Part shown: positions 35,371 to 46,155 of the stretch, piece after piece | Layout of the letters: each line of letters opens with the position of its first letter | Numbering within the stretch: the first letter of the stretch is position 1 | Source of the DNA: Bathynomus jamesi | Taxonomy: Eukaryota > Arthropoda > Malacostraca > Isopoda > Cirolanidae | DNA: 64,000 nucleotides | Assembly (NCBI GenBank): GCA_023014485.1 | Contig: JAJOZX010000921.1 | Location: 649,001-713,000 of the forward strand | Direction of reading: 5' to 3' | Made by a program: the position numbers and the translations under genes | The notes under the pieces: generated by a model | Databases searched by the model: none | Seen by the model: the letters and a program-made list of their open reading frames with translations, nothing else | What the model was told of the DNA's origin: nothing

Positions 35371-37172
35371 ACAACAGTTTTTGAAGAATTGTTTGCAAAA
35401 TAAAGTGATTCCAAAAGCATTCTGTAAAAAAAAGTTTTCAAAGACGACCCCTCCCTTTCCTTATTTCTATGAAGAAATTATTAATACTGAGGTGGTTTCT
35501 GTATACAGTCTAATTTGGATTTTAAGTTTTATAAAGTTAGGTCGGCCCTCATTGATTTTCTCCGTCACTTCTCGGGTTTGTTATTGAATGACGAGACTCT
35601 TACCGAGGTTTTAAATTATTGTCATGCTTTTGTCCATAAAAAACTAACCCAAGCTTAAGTTTGAGAAACTCTTTCGTGGTAGTCCGACAATATTTTGAAT
35701 CTTTCAAATTATCACCTCTCTCTATATGAAAAGGTCATTTTGGGATATGATAACTCCTCCAGTTTTATAAGATTTTATAATCTCGTTTCATAAGTGCAAT
35801 AAGTCTGCTAAATTAAAGCCAGAGGACTCCAGTTTTATCAAAGATTTTATTTCAACTGATCTCTGTAGTAATTTAATTATATTCCTCGTATATTATGGAG
35901 AGCGCTCATAACCCTTAAAAGAAGGCTAATTTAATTGTTACAAAATCTGATAAGGGCAGCAAGGTCGTTTTATTTAATAAAGTTGACACTTGAGGAAGGC
36001 TTATAATCTTCTTGAAGATGAAACCCCTTAACTAACTCGCAGGGTAATTTCAATAAAAAACTCAAAATACTACTTGAAGATTATCCTGACTTAGTTAAAC
36101 GTTTTGCGGCATATTTGCCATACTTTTACGGTCTTCCAAAGATTCCTAAGCGTAACGTTCCTCTAGGACCCATTATATCTAATGTTAATAGTCCCACGTA
36201 CAATCCAACTAAATGGCTTTCCCTTTGTATATCTCCATTTATAGGAAGTATTTTTGGATCCCATATCAAGAATTCTTTGTTAGAAATTTTGTTAAATAAA
36301 ATCCGGACTCGCTAAATAAGCGTCTAATTAGCTTCGATGCGGTTTTCTTATTTACCAAAGTTCCTGTAGCTACCACCCTTGAACTTTTTAATGAATATCT
36401 GTCTGAAATGGATATTGATACGTGCATACCCAACTCGCTTTTCATTGATTTAATAAAATTGTGTCCTCATATTTTTCATTTGGTGGTTCCTTTTATAGGG
36501 AGGAGGGGGGGCTTCAGTATGGGTTCTCCTCTCTCTGCCACTCTGAGCATCTTATTTATGGAACTTTTTGAGGGGAAGTTTCTTCTTGGTATAACTGATC
36601 CTTTATTTAAGTGGTATCGCTGTGTCGATGATGTGTTTGTTATCCTCCCAAAAAGTTTTGATCCTTTCGCGATTTAAAAAAAATTGAATGATACTACCAT
36701 CTGTTAAATTTACACGAAGAAGAAAATTCAAAAATTCCTTTTTTGGATATTTTAGTTTTACGCTCAACTCAAAATAAACCTTTATTTAATGTTTTTAGAA
36801 AAAATACACATTCGAGTGCATACGTACATTGGTTTTCTTCTCATTCTGTCTCCACAAAGAGGGGTATCTTAATCGGCTTGTTTCTCCGTGCCTTTAGGAT
36901 TTGTAGTCCCGAATTTTTGGGTAATGAGGTTAAATTTATCAAGGATGCTTTCGCTGAATTGGATTATCCTCTTGCCTTTGTAAACGGGGTTTTTAAACTT
37001 ACTAAAAGAATTTACAGTATTGTTCCACAAATATCTCGAACAAAAATGTGGGCTACTCCAGTTTTACCTACTGAATGTGATTTGACAAGAGAATATTTAA
37101 GTAATTCCACTAAAATGGTAACTAAAATAAGTTGTACTAATATAAATTTTCTTCGTAATATGTATAATACTG
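35371..37172 (+). pseudogene. Penelope-like reverse transcriptase, degraded
   Basis: Plus-strand frames give FYGLPKIPKRNVPLGPIISN (about 36118), ISFDAVFLFTKVPV in broken form (36325), GGFSMGSPLSATLSILFMEL (about 36508), YRCVDDVFVILPK (about 36615, the polymerase aspartate pair with C for the usual Y-adjacent residue) and PFLDILVLRSTQNKPL (about 36740), ending EYLSNSTKMVTKISC. This order is diagnostic of Penelope-like elements. Many stops upstream of 36100. The expected GIY-YIG domain after 37150 is replaced by (TA)n. Confidence 0.8.
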
Positions 37173-37174
37173 TG

Positions 37175-37232
<58 letters not shown>
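37173..37232. repeat. (TA)n microsatellite
   Basis: About 58 bases of TA repeat directly after the Penelope reverse transcriptase, at the point where the endonuclease domain should start. Confidence 0.9.
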
Positions 37233-37236
<4 letters not shown>

Positions 37237-38230
37237 GCCCTTATTTTGTCACTTTTTCTTTTTTTCTTTCTCACCTCCTCATTAGATGCTTCCTATTGAG
37301 AAAGTTTTTAATGCAAAATTTTATAGCGTTTGGACAATATTTAGTGTGTGCTCAAGCTGTCCGAAATTTTAAGCATCCTAACTCTGTAGTTGCCTTTTAT
37401 AATAAACTAGTACAGTTCCCGCCGCTTCGCTGACGGTTAGACAGGCTAAACTACAAAAAAAGAACCCAGCCGTGAAAATTTTGAGCTTCACATTGTGTCA
37501 ACATTTCTAAATCTGGTATCTCCCAAAACCTCCTCACCCCCATTCATACAACTTGGGGGCTAACCCCCTCCCCCATTACCCCCACCCCTCCCCATTACCC
37601 CACTCCTCCCCCATTACCCCCACCCCCACCCTTCCCCCATTGCTAAACTACAGAAAAGAACAGTCATGAAAATCTTGAGCTACACATTGCCGCCCGTAAT
37701 ACAATTTCTGAATTTTTTTTTACAATTTCTGAATTTTTTTCTCACAATTTCTGAAAGTGTGACGGACAGACAGACGGACAGCTCTCTTATTATAGTATAG
37801 ATATATAGATTACGGATTCACTCTCACTCAAATCCAGTATTCATTTAATATAAAAAAGTTGTACAATTAGTATTTATTAATATATTTCTAACAACAAGCT
37901 TGGTTGCTATTAAAATTTTACTTAATTTTGTGAACTAGATCATCTAGATGTATAAAATTAATAATCTTCACATATATAGTGAGTATGACCGCTACCCTGG
38001 AACATCATCCCAATGCAGTTCTGAGGCGATGGGACTCAAAATAATGTGATTTGAGCTGGGCACGATTTTGCCGATAATTAAATTTAGCTTATTAGATCCC
38101 CATATCGTTTGCAAAGTCCCATCGTTTTTTTTTTTTTTATTTCATTCAATTAATACAAGATTTTTAAACAACAAAAAATACTTGTTAAAATTAAAGGTGA
38201 TAAGAAATTGAACTGAAAAGTTAGCACAAC
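37233..38230. repeat. Unclassified repeat with C-rich minisatellite (37550-37640)
   Basis: Two similar blocks (GCTAAACTACAGAAAAGAAC near 37643; a variant near 37446) flank a minisatellite of CCCCCATTACCCCCACCCCT units. ACAATTTCTGAATTTTTTT is repeated near 37700, and GACGGACAGACAGACGGACA occurs near 37760, followed by CTCTTATTATAGTATAGAT, an end sequence I have seen on RTE-like elements. No coding frame. The remainder to 38230 is plain AT-rich sequence. Confidence 0.4.
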
Positions 38231-38237
38231 ACAACCC

Positions 38238-39525
38238 TTATTTAAAGGTTGCAAGAAGAGTCTGATATGCCTTTGAGAATGGTACCCTTCTTGGAACGAC
38301 AAACTGGGTCTGTTCTTCGTTCTTGCTGAGGAGTCTATTATATTCCTGCATCAATGCAACTCCGCTTTCAGCAGTGTCATTCACTACTCGAAGATCTTTG
38401 ACCATTGCTTCTGCCAGTAGGTACTCGGTTTTTAATCCACATCTCTGGATTATCACGCAAGAATTCGACTTCAAGCCCTAGAAGAGTGAACAAAACCTTC
38501 GTTCTAGCAGACACGAAGTCGCTGAGTTTCTTACCTTGGATGTCACTTTTATTCAGATGAATTCGTTTTGGTGCGTCATGTTGTCCTTCCAGTTGTAGAT
38601 TCTTAACCATAGCTCTTTTTTCTTGCAAATCCAAGTCTCTGTCAAAGAAGGCAAGGCCCACCAGATCTTCACTCAAGTACCATAAGTGAGCAAGGATTTT
38701 ATTGAGAGCTGCTTTTGCTGCAGGTGTGTCGCAGAGAAGCTCTGTTGATGATGTATTCCCGAACGTTCTAACCGGAAGCACTGATCACTGACGCGATGGT
38801 AAAGACCGCATCACGGTCACTAGTTTTAGTGCGATCCAACGACGAAAGAACTTCTGGATGGAGGATATTCTTGTGGCCTCTTTTTGGATGAGGTGATGAC
38901 ACTACGACTCCTCCAACAGCTCCTTCATTCTCTGAATCCGTGGTGTTCTCACCTGTGGAAGATGAAGATGATTCCAGGATGATTTTTCTGTTACGTACGA
39001 GATTCTCTATTTCATGTCTCTTCTTAAATTCATCATTCCGAATTCGCTTCTTCGTAGCTGCTTCCTCCTTTTTAGCCAAAGTCATATCAATTCCATCAAT
39101 GGAGCCTCTTCTGCTCTTCTCTCTCTGTGCCAAAAGGAATGCTTTATCCTCCTCATTCGTCATCAACACCATAGCATTTTGGTGAGCAACATCGAAAAGG
39201 TCATCAAAGCAGGATTTCGGCTCTTCTTTCTTCCTTTGTGTATCCGTCTTCCGGGACTGATTTTTTTTCAAAAGATCCCACTCTTCATCAGACTCTCCAA
39301 CTGTTTAACTGCATGTTGAACTGGCCGCAGTGGAATCCTTGCCGCCTTCCAAAAAGTCTCCACTTCCGTTATCATCAACTGAGCAGCCTTGTGCTTATTC
39401 TTAATCGACTGAAGCACATGTAGATAGTACCTCATAACATCCCCATTAATTGGCAATTTTGCACCTGATAAACAATTCTGAGTATGTTCAAGCAAATAAA
39501 CCGTATGTTCTTTTACGAATTCCAC
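38238..39525 (-). pseudogene. hAT-like transposase, copy B, internally deleted
   Basis: Minus-strand blocks: an N-terminal helical segment (39525-39270), a charged linker (39268-38770) with RRGSIDGIDMTLAKKEEAAT and SSSSSTGENTTDSE, ending LSSLDRTKTSDRDA, then directly the late block ILAHLWYLSEDLVGLAFFD (about 38690), and the C-terminal segment DTAESGVALMQEYNRLLSKN (about 38365). The HWDGK, FDTT and CRHH blocks of copy A are missing, a deletion of perhaps 250 codons. No TAGGG ends were found nearby. It is too diverged from copies A and C to be a recent duplicate. Confidence 0.7.
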
Positions 39526-39744
39526 TAGCCATCATAAAAAAATCTATATACCTAGATAAAAAGAAAGCGTAATGTCGTTTAGCATAAAATAACATAAGAT
39601 CATCACTGCTATTTATTTCAAATTAACCATATATAATATGGCAAGTCATATAATAAGCAAATTCTACCAATAACCCATCACGCCTATTTGATAATTATAT
39701 GAGAGAGTCGAGAGAGAAAGTTTGAAGTCCTTGAGCACTATATA
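39526..39744. other. No feature recognised
   Basis: AT-rich sequence between hAT-like copy B and the fold-back mariner. Confidence 0.4.
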
Positions 39745-40667
39745 CAGGGTGGGCGGAAAGTAGCTCCCTATTTTGGATTGGTAAAAAAATACGTATATTA
39801 TCCATTTATTTCAGACGAAATAATATGAAAAGGTAGGCATACATGGTAGGTTTTCTCTAAAATTCAATGTGGGCTCCAACTCTTTCCACCAGCTTCTGGA
39901 GCCGCCCAGGAATGGCGTCCACTGACTTTAGCAGGACTCCGGCGGGATGGAGGACATGACTTCCCGAATTCGGTCCTCCAGTTCTTCCAATGTCCTCGGT
40001 GTTGGTGCGGTAGACTTCTTCCTTTACCCACCCCCAAAGAAAGAAGTCGCACGGTGTCAAGTCGGGGCTCCTGGCTGGCCATTGATGTGGACACGACGAC
40101 CCATCCAACGCCCAGGGAAGTGGGCATCCACCACTCACGGACAACAAGAGCGAAGTGCGGAGGGGCGCCATCTTGCATAAATATCAGATCGTCGATGTTC
40201 TCCCATGTGCTGACAACCGGCCAGACCTCGTTTCGCAACATAGCAAGGTACCGCTCAGCATTCATGGTGTTGCGCAGAAGGAACGGGCCCACAACCTGAT
40301 CTGAGGTCATACCACACCACACCGTTACACTGAACCGATTCTGCCGTTTTTCAGCGGTAACCGTGCGACTTCTTTCTTTGGGGTGGTAAAGGAAGAAGTC
40401 TACCGCACCAAACCGAGGACATTGGAAGAACTGGAGGACCGAATTCGGGAAGTCATGTCCTCCATCCGCCGGAGTTCCTGCTAAAGTCAGTGGACGCCAT
40501 TCCTGGGCGGCTCCAGAAGCTGGTGGAAAGAGTTGGAGCCCACATTGAATTTTAGAGAAAACCTACCATGTATGCCTACCTTGTCATATTATTTCTTCTG
40601 AAATAAATGGATAATATACGTATTTTTTTACCAATCCAAAATAGGGAGCTACTTTCCGCCCACCCTG
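39745..40667 (-). mobile_element. Fold-back mariner with ~285-bp arms
   Basis: The element starts CAGGGTGGGCGGAAAGTAGC at 39745 and ends with the complement at 40667, with TA on each side. Arms 39745-40029 and 40383-40667 are inverted copies at high identity. Each arm contains the last ~55 codons of the transposase plus the 3' flank, so the coding end is present twice, facing outward. A central single-copy part (40030-40382) carries the middle of the transposase on the minus strand. Confidence 0.85.
39864..40322 (-). pseudogene. Mariner transposase fragment in fold-back element
   Basis: Minus-strand reading: VWCGMTSDQVVGPFLLRNTM, then IFMQDGAPPHFALVVREWW (second catalytic D) and, in other frames, WVGRRVHINGQPGAPT and FFLWGWVKEEVY (third-D region). 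Frame breaks near 40110 and 40050. The type is the same DD41D-like group as the other CAGGGTG elements, but it is clearly a different family. The N-terminal DNA-binding domain and first aspartate are missing. Confidence 0.7.
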
Positions 40668-40697
40668 TATATATATATATATATATTAATATATATA

Positions 40698-41452
40698 CAG
40701 GGTGGGCCGTAAATTTCCATACATAGGAAAATTTAAACGTTTGTTTTATGTTTCAGATACCCTAAGAATATGCGTTTGTAAGATCTTGTTTACTGATGAA
40801 GCAAATTTTTACGTCAATGGAGAGGTTAATCGGCAAAACATACGTTATTGGAGTAATGCTAACCCTAACTGGCTGAGTCCGACGAAGATGCAAGGTGCCG
40901 GTAAAGTGATGGTGTGGGCCGGGATATGGGGTGACAGAATTATTGGACCAATTTTTGTCAGTGGAAATCTTAATGCCGAAAGGTATCTTAACATGTTGCA
41001 AGAAGAGATTTTCCCATCCCTGCTAAACGAGGAAGGTAACTTCCCAGTTTACTTCCAGCAAGATGGAGCTCCACCTCATTATGGTCTTCACGTGCGTCGG
41101 TATTTGGATCAGCAGCAGTTTCCGGATGCTTGGATTGGTCGGCGTGGTCCTGTGGAGTGGCCTCCCAGATCCCCAGATCTCACCCCCCTTGATTTCTATC
41201 TTTGGGGGCACTTGAAGGCCATGGTGTATCAGGAAAAGATACGAGACATAAATCATCTAAAGGAACGTATCACCAACGCCATTACAAGCATAACGTCAAC
41301 TGTGCTAATGCGTGTTCATCAACAGTGGGGAACACGTATTGAAATGTGTTTTCAAAACAATGGCAACCATGTAGAGCATATTATATAAATAAAAATGGTT
41401 GTCCATAAAAAAATGTTTATTTTTCCTATGTATGGAAACTTACGGCCACCCT
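40698..41452 (+). mobile_element. Mariner (DD41D-like group), 5' coding part deleted
   Basis: It starts CAGGGTGGGCCGTAAATTTC at 40698 after TATATA and ends with the complement near 41452 before TATATA. The inverted ends are about 34 bases long. Only about 30 bases of (AT)n separate it from the fold-back mariner on its left. The transposase catalytic domain is intact. Confidence 0.85.
40780..41388 (+). pseudogene. Mariner transposase catalytic domain, open frame
   Basis: One open frame covers [19 protein letters not shown] (first D), [39 protein letters not shown] (second D), [16 protein letters not shown] and [14 protein letters not shown] (third D), ending GNHVEHII with a stop at 41386-41388. 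From QQD to PLD there are 42 residues, one more than the DD41D relatives here because of an extra Q in the QQQ run. The N-terminal ~130 residues with the HTH domain are missing, so it is not autonomous, but no frameshift is present in what remains. Confidence 0.82.
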
Positions 41453-41461
41453 ATATATATA

Positions 41462-41746
41462 TATATATTTTTTTTTTTTAGTTCAGGAAGAACCGATTCG
41501 CCTCTATTTAAAGGGCATATCTCAGCGGAAAAACAAAGAAAAAGTGAGAGGAAAGACAGAGGAAAAAGAAAGGGTGGAGGGGACAGTCGAAGTGGAAAAA
41601 GACCAAGGATGACAAGGACTGCAGGGTCGAGCCCCATCATCCTTGGGTGCTAGGGCCGGGAGGGCGCACGTGAAACCTCCAGGAAAAGCACGTACAAACG
41701 AGCACAAAGAGCACTCAAGAGCACGAGCTTAGAACCCCCTTGCGGG
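41462..41746 (-). mobile_element. SINE-like repeat, copy 2
   Basis: Almost identical to 25371-25661 over its full length, including the A-rich tail on the minus strand. The tail sits beside (TA)n at 41453-41466 and the 5' end stops at (TA)n at 41747. The high identity of the two copies suggests recent activity. Confidence 0.65.
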
Positions 41747-41751
41747 ATATA

Positions 41752-41783
<32 letters not shown>
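41747..41783. repeat. (TA)n microsatellite
   Basis: A TA tract into which the LTR element inserted; 3' of the element TA repeats resume at 46120. Confidence 0.85.
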
Positions 41784-41787
<4 letters not shown>

Positions 41788-41987
41788 GCGTATCGACAAG
41801 AAATAGACCAACAAATCGACAGACATACTTTCTTTCCACGCTACCATAAAACAGTTGGAACACACGTGGGCAAGAGTAAACAATGGAGCGTCTATTTTTC
41901 CCCAATGGGAGCGAACAAAAACCGTTAACACTAAAAGACGCGTGGACAAAGCGTCTTAAGAATGAAGTCTACGTCACAGGCCTACGG

Positions 41988-41996
41988 TATAAAAGG
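41988..41996 (+). promoter_or_regulatory. LTR TATA box
   Basis: TATAAAAGG, about 25-30 bases upstream of a CT/CA-rich initiator-like stretch. The same box occurs in the 3' LTR near 44830. Confidence 0.7.
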
Positions 41997-42990
41997 AGCT
42001 TCCACTTTATACTCACTCTCACTCACTCTCACACTCGGACGCACGTCATCACGTGAGCAGCGCGTCCACCAACCGCTTTCCGGCCCCCTGGCCGAGGGGC
42101 CGTGGCCGCTACTTTCTTCAGGGCCTACAATTTGTCTTCACGTAAGATCTAAAGACCACCTGCAGAAGCAATCCAACGAGGCCCAACCGGAATCACTTCG
42201 GGCCTGCGGTTTGCCGGGTCGGCCTTCAAGTTTCTCTACATTCCTCGAGATATATTCAGCACCCAGGCCGACAGCCTGCACCTCGAGAAGTAACATCACC
42301 TCAGGCTCCACGAAGCCTACATCCATCATCTCAAGAGGCTTAACGAACAACGACAGCTCGAATCTGCGTAATAGGTTCTGTCTTCAGCCCGTCTTCAAGT
42401 TTTTACATCGCCCTAAGCTAAGTACATCATATTCGTAAGTACTCAAAACCTACATTAGCCTACCGCCGAACGGTAGGCTATACTCCCAAAGTGTGTAATC
42501 ACGCGTCCATTGACTCCGTTAATAACGCAGTAGGCCTATCATCCAATTCAAGTGTCAATTCAATACCGTTTATTCCGCGTACCATCCGTCATTATGTTCA
42601 AGTCATATAAATGTGTGTTATAAATATTCTCTTGACGTAATCATTAACATCACATAATGTCCTATATAAATGATATTTGTGCAAGCATTTCAATCCATTA
42701 TTATTAGGCCACATCAATTATTCTATGTGCATCCATGCAATCATTTAGCCTACTTAATCAGTGTCATGTTTTCCATTCAATGTACCAAACGCACGTGCAT
42801 TCTTTATATCATTAACTAGGCCTATTCAATGTTCATGTCGCATGCCATTTACATACCATCGATGAGTATTACATTATTTATTACGTGTCAATTAAGCTAT
42901 TAACATTTCATCTTATTAGCTAAGCCTATGCCATAAGCATAACGTAAAACTACCAATTAATTACTGTCAATTCTTTGTTATATCACAGTG

Positions 42991-42996
42991 AATAAA
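42991..42996 (+). terminator. LTR polyadenylation signal
   Basis: AATAAA in CACAGTGAATAAAATAAC. The equivalent in the 3' LTR is at 45830-45835, where it would end element transcripts. Signal identity is inferred from position. Confidence 0.5.
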
Positions 42997-43288
42997 ATAA
43001 CGGATTTATTTTCATAATAAACTACAAAAGTAAGGTGTCTTTCATAACCTTAATATTAATTTGCTTTGGCCGTAAACCAAGCTGGTGACCTCGCTGCCAT
43101 TTCGGTCACTTCCAATAGTATGGTGGACCTAATCAAATAACCATTCATTCCAATCGGTGATACTGTATTACATCATAAATTATTAACCCAGCCTATCATT
43201 ATAAAGCAATCAGTCATTGCCTAATCAATCGTTGCATACAATTAAATCATTATCACCTTAAACGGCTAAAACTAGCTCCACTATAAAT

Positions 43289-43306
43289 TGGTGTAACCCC
43301 GGAGTG
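43289..43306 (+). other. Primer-binding site of the LTR element
   Basis: TGGTGTAACCCCGGAGTG starts about eight bases after the LTR end. TGG at the start fits pairing with a tRNA 3' CCA. The string resembles the TTGGTGACCCCGACGTGA site of many arthropod Gypsy-type elements (recalled), with two extra bases. Confidence 0.5.
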
Positions 43307-43872
43307 ACTCGAACTTATTTTACGTTATTTATTCACAGCGATCCTTGTGTTAGCTATTATTGACCATTTCATTTTTTTGCAGCCACATTAAATAATTTCT
43401 ATGTAAATACGGTATTCATAAATTCAATGTGATTTTCTGCAGCCATATCAAATTTCTATGTACGTACGGTTTCATAAATTCAGTGAAATTAAATAGGCCT
43501 ACTTGCAAACAGTGATATTCGTTCCGCGCGGTACTTTAATGCCTTACTGTCTCGCGGTCATGTGCCGTCGCACAATCACCGCAACTTTCAAATTCCCGAG
43601 TGCGTCCCCCTGAGTCGAGTCTCACTGCCTCCTGACGGCAGGGGCGCGGCGACCCCTTGGAGAAGCCACCACTGGCATTGGGTCCTGCTCCGCCGTCAAC
43701 GGATCGTGGAGGGACTCACGAAATCACCACCTAACGCCTCAGGACAACACTCACCCCCCACCCCCCCAGCGCTGCAGTCAGTCCCAAATTCGTTTCAAAC
43801 GGCGCATTCTTTCGTCACCACCTCGTCCAAAATATTCAACGGTCCCGTCTCGGCCGTTGTACGGTAAATCAT

Positions 43873-44631
43873 TTGGCGATAAATCTGGTGACGCGCCTCA
43901 TTGATCAGCGAATTTTTTTCCGTAAGCACGACGGGTTTTCCCTTCCCCATTCCCTACGGGAAGGCCTAAAAAGAAAGCATTCTTCAATCAACGAGCAGAG
44001 TGCACACATGCCTCCACGCAACAAGCAAACTGCAAAACAGACACTTCAGGCACAGGGTTGGCGATCCCCTGCCTTCATCAACTGTCTCTTTGCATCATTC
44101 CGTGGATTAATTCCTGCTGCTCGTGGACTTGAACGACGTTTCTTTTTCTCCCTTCGGCAGGAGCGACCTCGACGACAACATCCACACGACGAGTTACGGG
44201 CACAGCATTCGAACTCAGACAGTTCCCCGGCCCCTCTCGTTTCCTTCGTCCACTCTTCATTGCTCCACATTCCTGCCGAAGTCCAACCCCTGCGGCAGGA
44301 GCGACCTCAACGAGAACCACCACGCGACGAGTTACGGGCACAGCATTCGACCACCAACACAGTCCCCCCGCCCCTCTCGTTTCCTCCGTTCGCTCCTCAC
44401 TGTCCCCCATTCCTGCCGTACCCCAACCCCACCCCCCTGCGGAACCCCCACCCCATACACCAGCGTTTCCTCTTCCGAGCATCTGACGACCCTTCATTCC
44501 TTCCTGCGTCAGGAATTCCACGACATACCAGGCCAAGCGTCAAATCTCGGAGTGGCCTCATCAGGTCTCCCAACAGAATGGTATTTCTTCTCAGTATCGT
44601 TCCTTCGTCTCTGAGAGGGAACTACTTGTAG
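43873..44631 (+). CDS. 252-codon open frame of unknown function in LTR element
   Basis: An uninterrupted frame fills the 3' half of the internal region and runs just into the 3' LTR. It is rich in P, R, S and H. It contains an imperfect duplicated block: QERPRRQHPHDELRAQHS near residue 95 and QERPQREPPRDELRAQHS near residue 143. No gag, zinc-knuckle or polymerase motif is visible. The duplicate comes from a ~140-base tandem DNA repeat (about 44150-44215 and 44290-44355). It could be a remnant gag-like protein or a chance frame in GC-rich sequence. Confidence 0.35.
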   Translation: MAINLVTRLIDQRIFFRKHDGFSLPHSLREGLKRKHSSINEQSAHMPPRNKQTAKQTLQAQGWRSPAFINCLFASFRGLIPAARGLERRFFFSLRQERPRRQHPHDELRAQHSNSDSSPAPLVSFVHSSLLHIPAEVQPLRQERPQREPPRDELRAQHSTTNTVPPPLSFPPFAPHCPPFLPYPNPTPLRNPHPIHQRFLFRASDDPSFLPASGIPRHTRPSVKSRSGLIRSPNRMVFLLSIVPSSLRGNYL

Positions 44632-46116
44632 CGTATCGACAAGAAATAGACCAACAAATCGACAGACATACTTTCTTTCCACGCTACCATAAAACAGTTG
44701 GAACACACGTGGGCAAGAGTAAAAATGGAGCGTCTATTTTTCCCCAATGGGAGCGAACAAAACCGTTAACAACTAAAAGACGCGTGGACAAAGCGTCTTA
44801 AGAATGAAGTCTACGTCACAGGCCTACGGTATAAAAGGAGCTTCCACTTTATACTCACTCTCACTCACTCTCACACTCGGACGCACGTCATCACGTGAGC
44901 AGCGCGTCCACCAACCGCTTTCCGGCCCCCTGGCCGAGGGGCCGTGGCCGCTACTTTCTTCAGGGCCTACAATTTGTCTTCACGTAAGATCTAAAGACCA
45001 CCTGCAGAAGCAATCCAACGAGGCCCAACCGGAATCACTTCGGGCCTGCGGTTTGCCGGGTCGGCCTTCAAGTTTCTCTACATTCCTCGAGATATATTCA
45101 GCATCCGGCCGACAGCCTGCACCTCGAGAAGTAACATCACCTCAGGCTCCACGAAGCCTACATCCATCATCTCAAGAGGCTTAACGAACAACGACAGCTC
45201 GAATCTGCGTAATAGGTTCTGTCTTCAGCCCGTCTTCAAGTTTTTACATCGCCCTAAGCTAAGTACATCATATTCGTAAGTACTCTTGAAACCTACATTA
45301 GCCTACCGCCGAACGGTAGGCTATACTCCCAAAGTGTGTAATCACGCGTCCATTGACTCCCGTTAATAACGCAGTAGGCCTATCATCCAATTCAAGTGTC
45401 AATTCAATACCGTTTATTCCGCGTACCATCCGTCATTATGTTCAAGTCATATATGTGTGTTTAAATGTCTCTTGACGTAATCATTAACATCACATAATGT
45501 TTTATATAAATGATATTTGTGCAAGCATTTCAATCCATTATTATTAGGCCACATCAATTATTCTATGTGCATCCATGCAATCATTTAGCCTACTTAATCA
45601 GTGTCATGTTTCCATTCAATGTACCAAACGCACGTGCATTCTTTATATCATTAACTAGGCCTATTCAATGTTCATGTCGCATGCCATTTACATACCATCG
45701 ATGAGTATTACATTATTTATTACGTGTCAATTAAGCTATTAACATTTCATCTTATTAGCTAAGCCTATGCCATAAGCATAACGTAAAACTACCAATTAAT
45801 TACTGTCAATTCTTTGTTATATCACAGTGAATAAAATAACGGATTTATTTTCATAATAAACTACAAAAGTAAGGTGTCTTTCATAACCTTAATATTAATT
45901 TGCTTGGCGTAAATCAAGCTGGTGACCTCGCTGCCATTTCGGTCACTTCCAATAGTATGGTGGACCTAATCAAATAACCATTCATTCCAATCGGTGATAC
46001 TGTATTACATCATAAATTATTAACCCAGCCTATCATTATAAAGCAATCAGTCATTGCCTAAATCAATCGTTGCATACAATTAAATCATTATCACCTTAAA
46101 CGGCTAAAACTAGCTC

Positions 46117-46119
<3 letters not shown>
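44627..46119 (+). repeat. 3' LTR
   Basis: A direct repeat of 41784-43281 beginning TGTAGCG after the purine-rich GAGAGGGAACTACT (44613-44626). It ends AGCTCCAC just before (TA)n. A handful of one- to five-base differences from the 5' LTR are visible, for example ACCCAGGCCG versus ATCCGGCCG near 45105. Confidence 0.85.

Positions 46120-46155
<36 letters not shown>

Larger units (their letters stand above)
41784..43281 (+). repeat. 5' LTR
   Basis: It starts TGTAGCGTATCGACAAG and ends near AGCTCCA(C). A TATA box (TATAAAAGG, 41988-41996), a CACTCTCACTCACTCTCACA start region and a poly(A) signal (AATAAA, 42991-42996) are in the order expected for U3-R-U5. An open frame of 158 codons (41962-42438) covers the R region and is probably fortuitous. 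Confidence 0.85.
41784..46119 (+). mobile_element. Non-autonomous LTR retrotransposon (LARD-like)
   Basis: Two direct repeats of about 1.5 kb (41784-43281 and 44627-46119) enclose a 1.35-kb internal region. Both begin TGTAGCG. A tRNA-like primer-binding site follows the first and a purine stretch precedes the second. The LTRs differ only by scattered substitutions and small indels, so insertion is recent. The flanks are ATATA on both sides, compatible with a 5-bp duplication but not decisive in (TA)n. No gag, protease, reverse transcriptase or integrase could be read, so it must be mobilised by another element. The LTRs exceed the internal region in length. Confidence 0.88.

Noticed and set aside
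41962..42438. 158-codon frame within the 5' LTR (126 codons in the 3' LTR)
   Set aside because: It covers the TATA box and transcription start region and is truncated differently in the second LTR by a small indel, so it is unlikely to be a gene.
44078..44536. 152-codon minus-strand frame in the LTR element
   Set aside because: Antisense of the GC-rich tandem repeats; its own repeats mirror those of the plus strand and no domain is visible.
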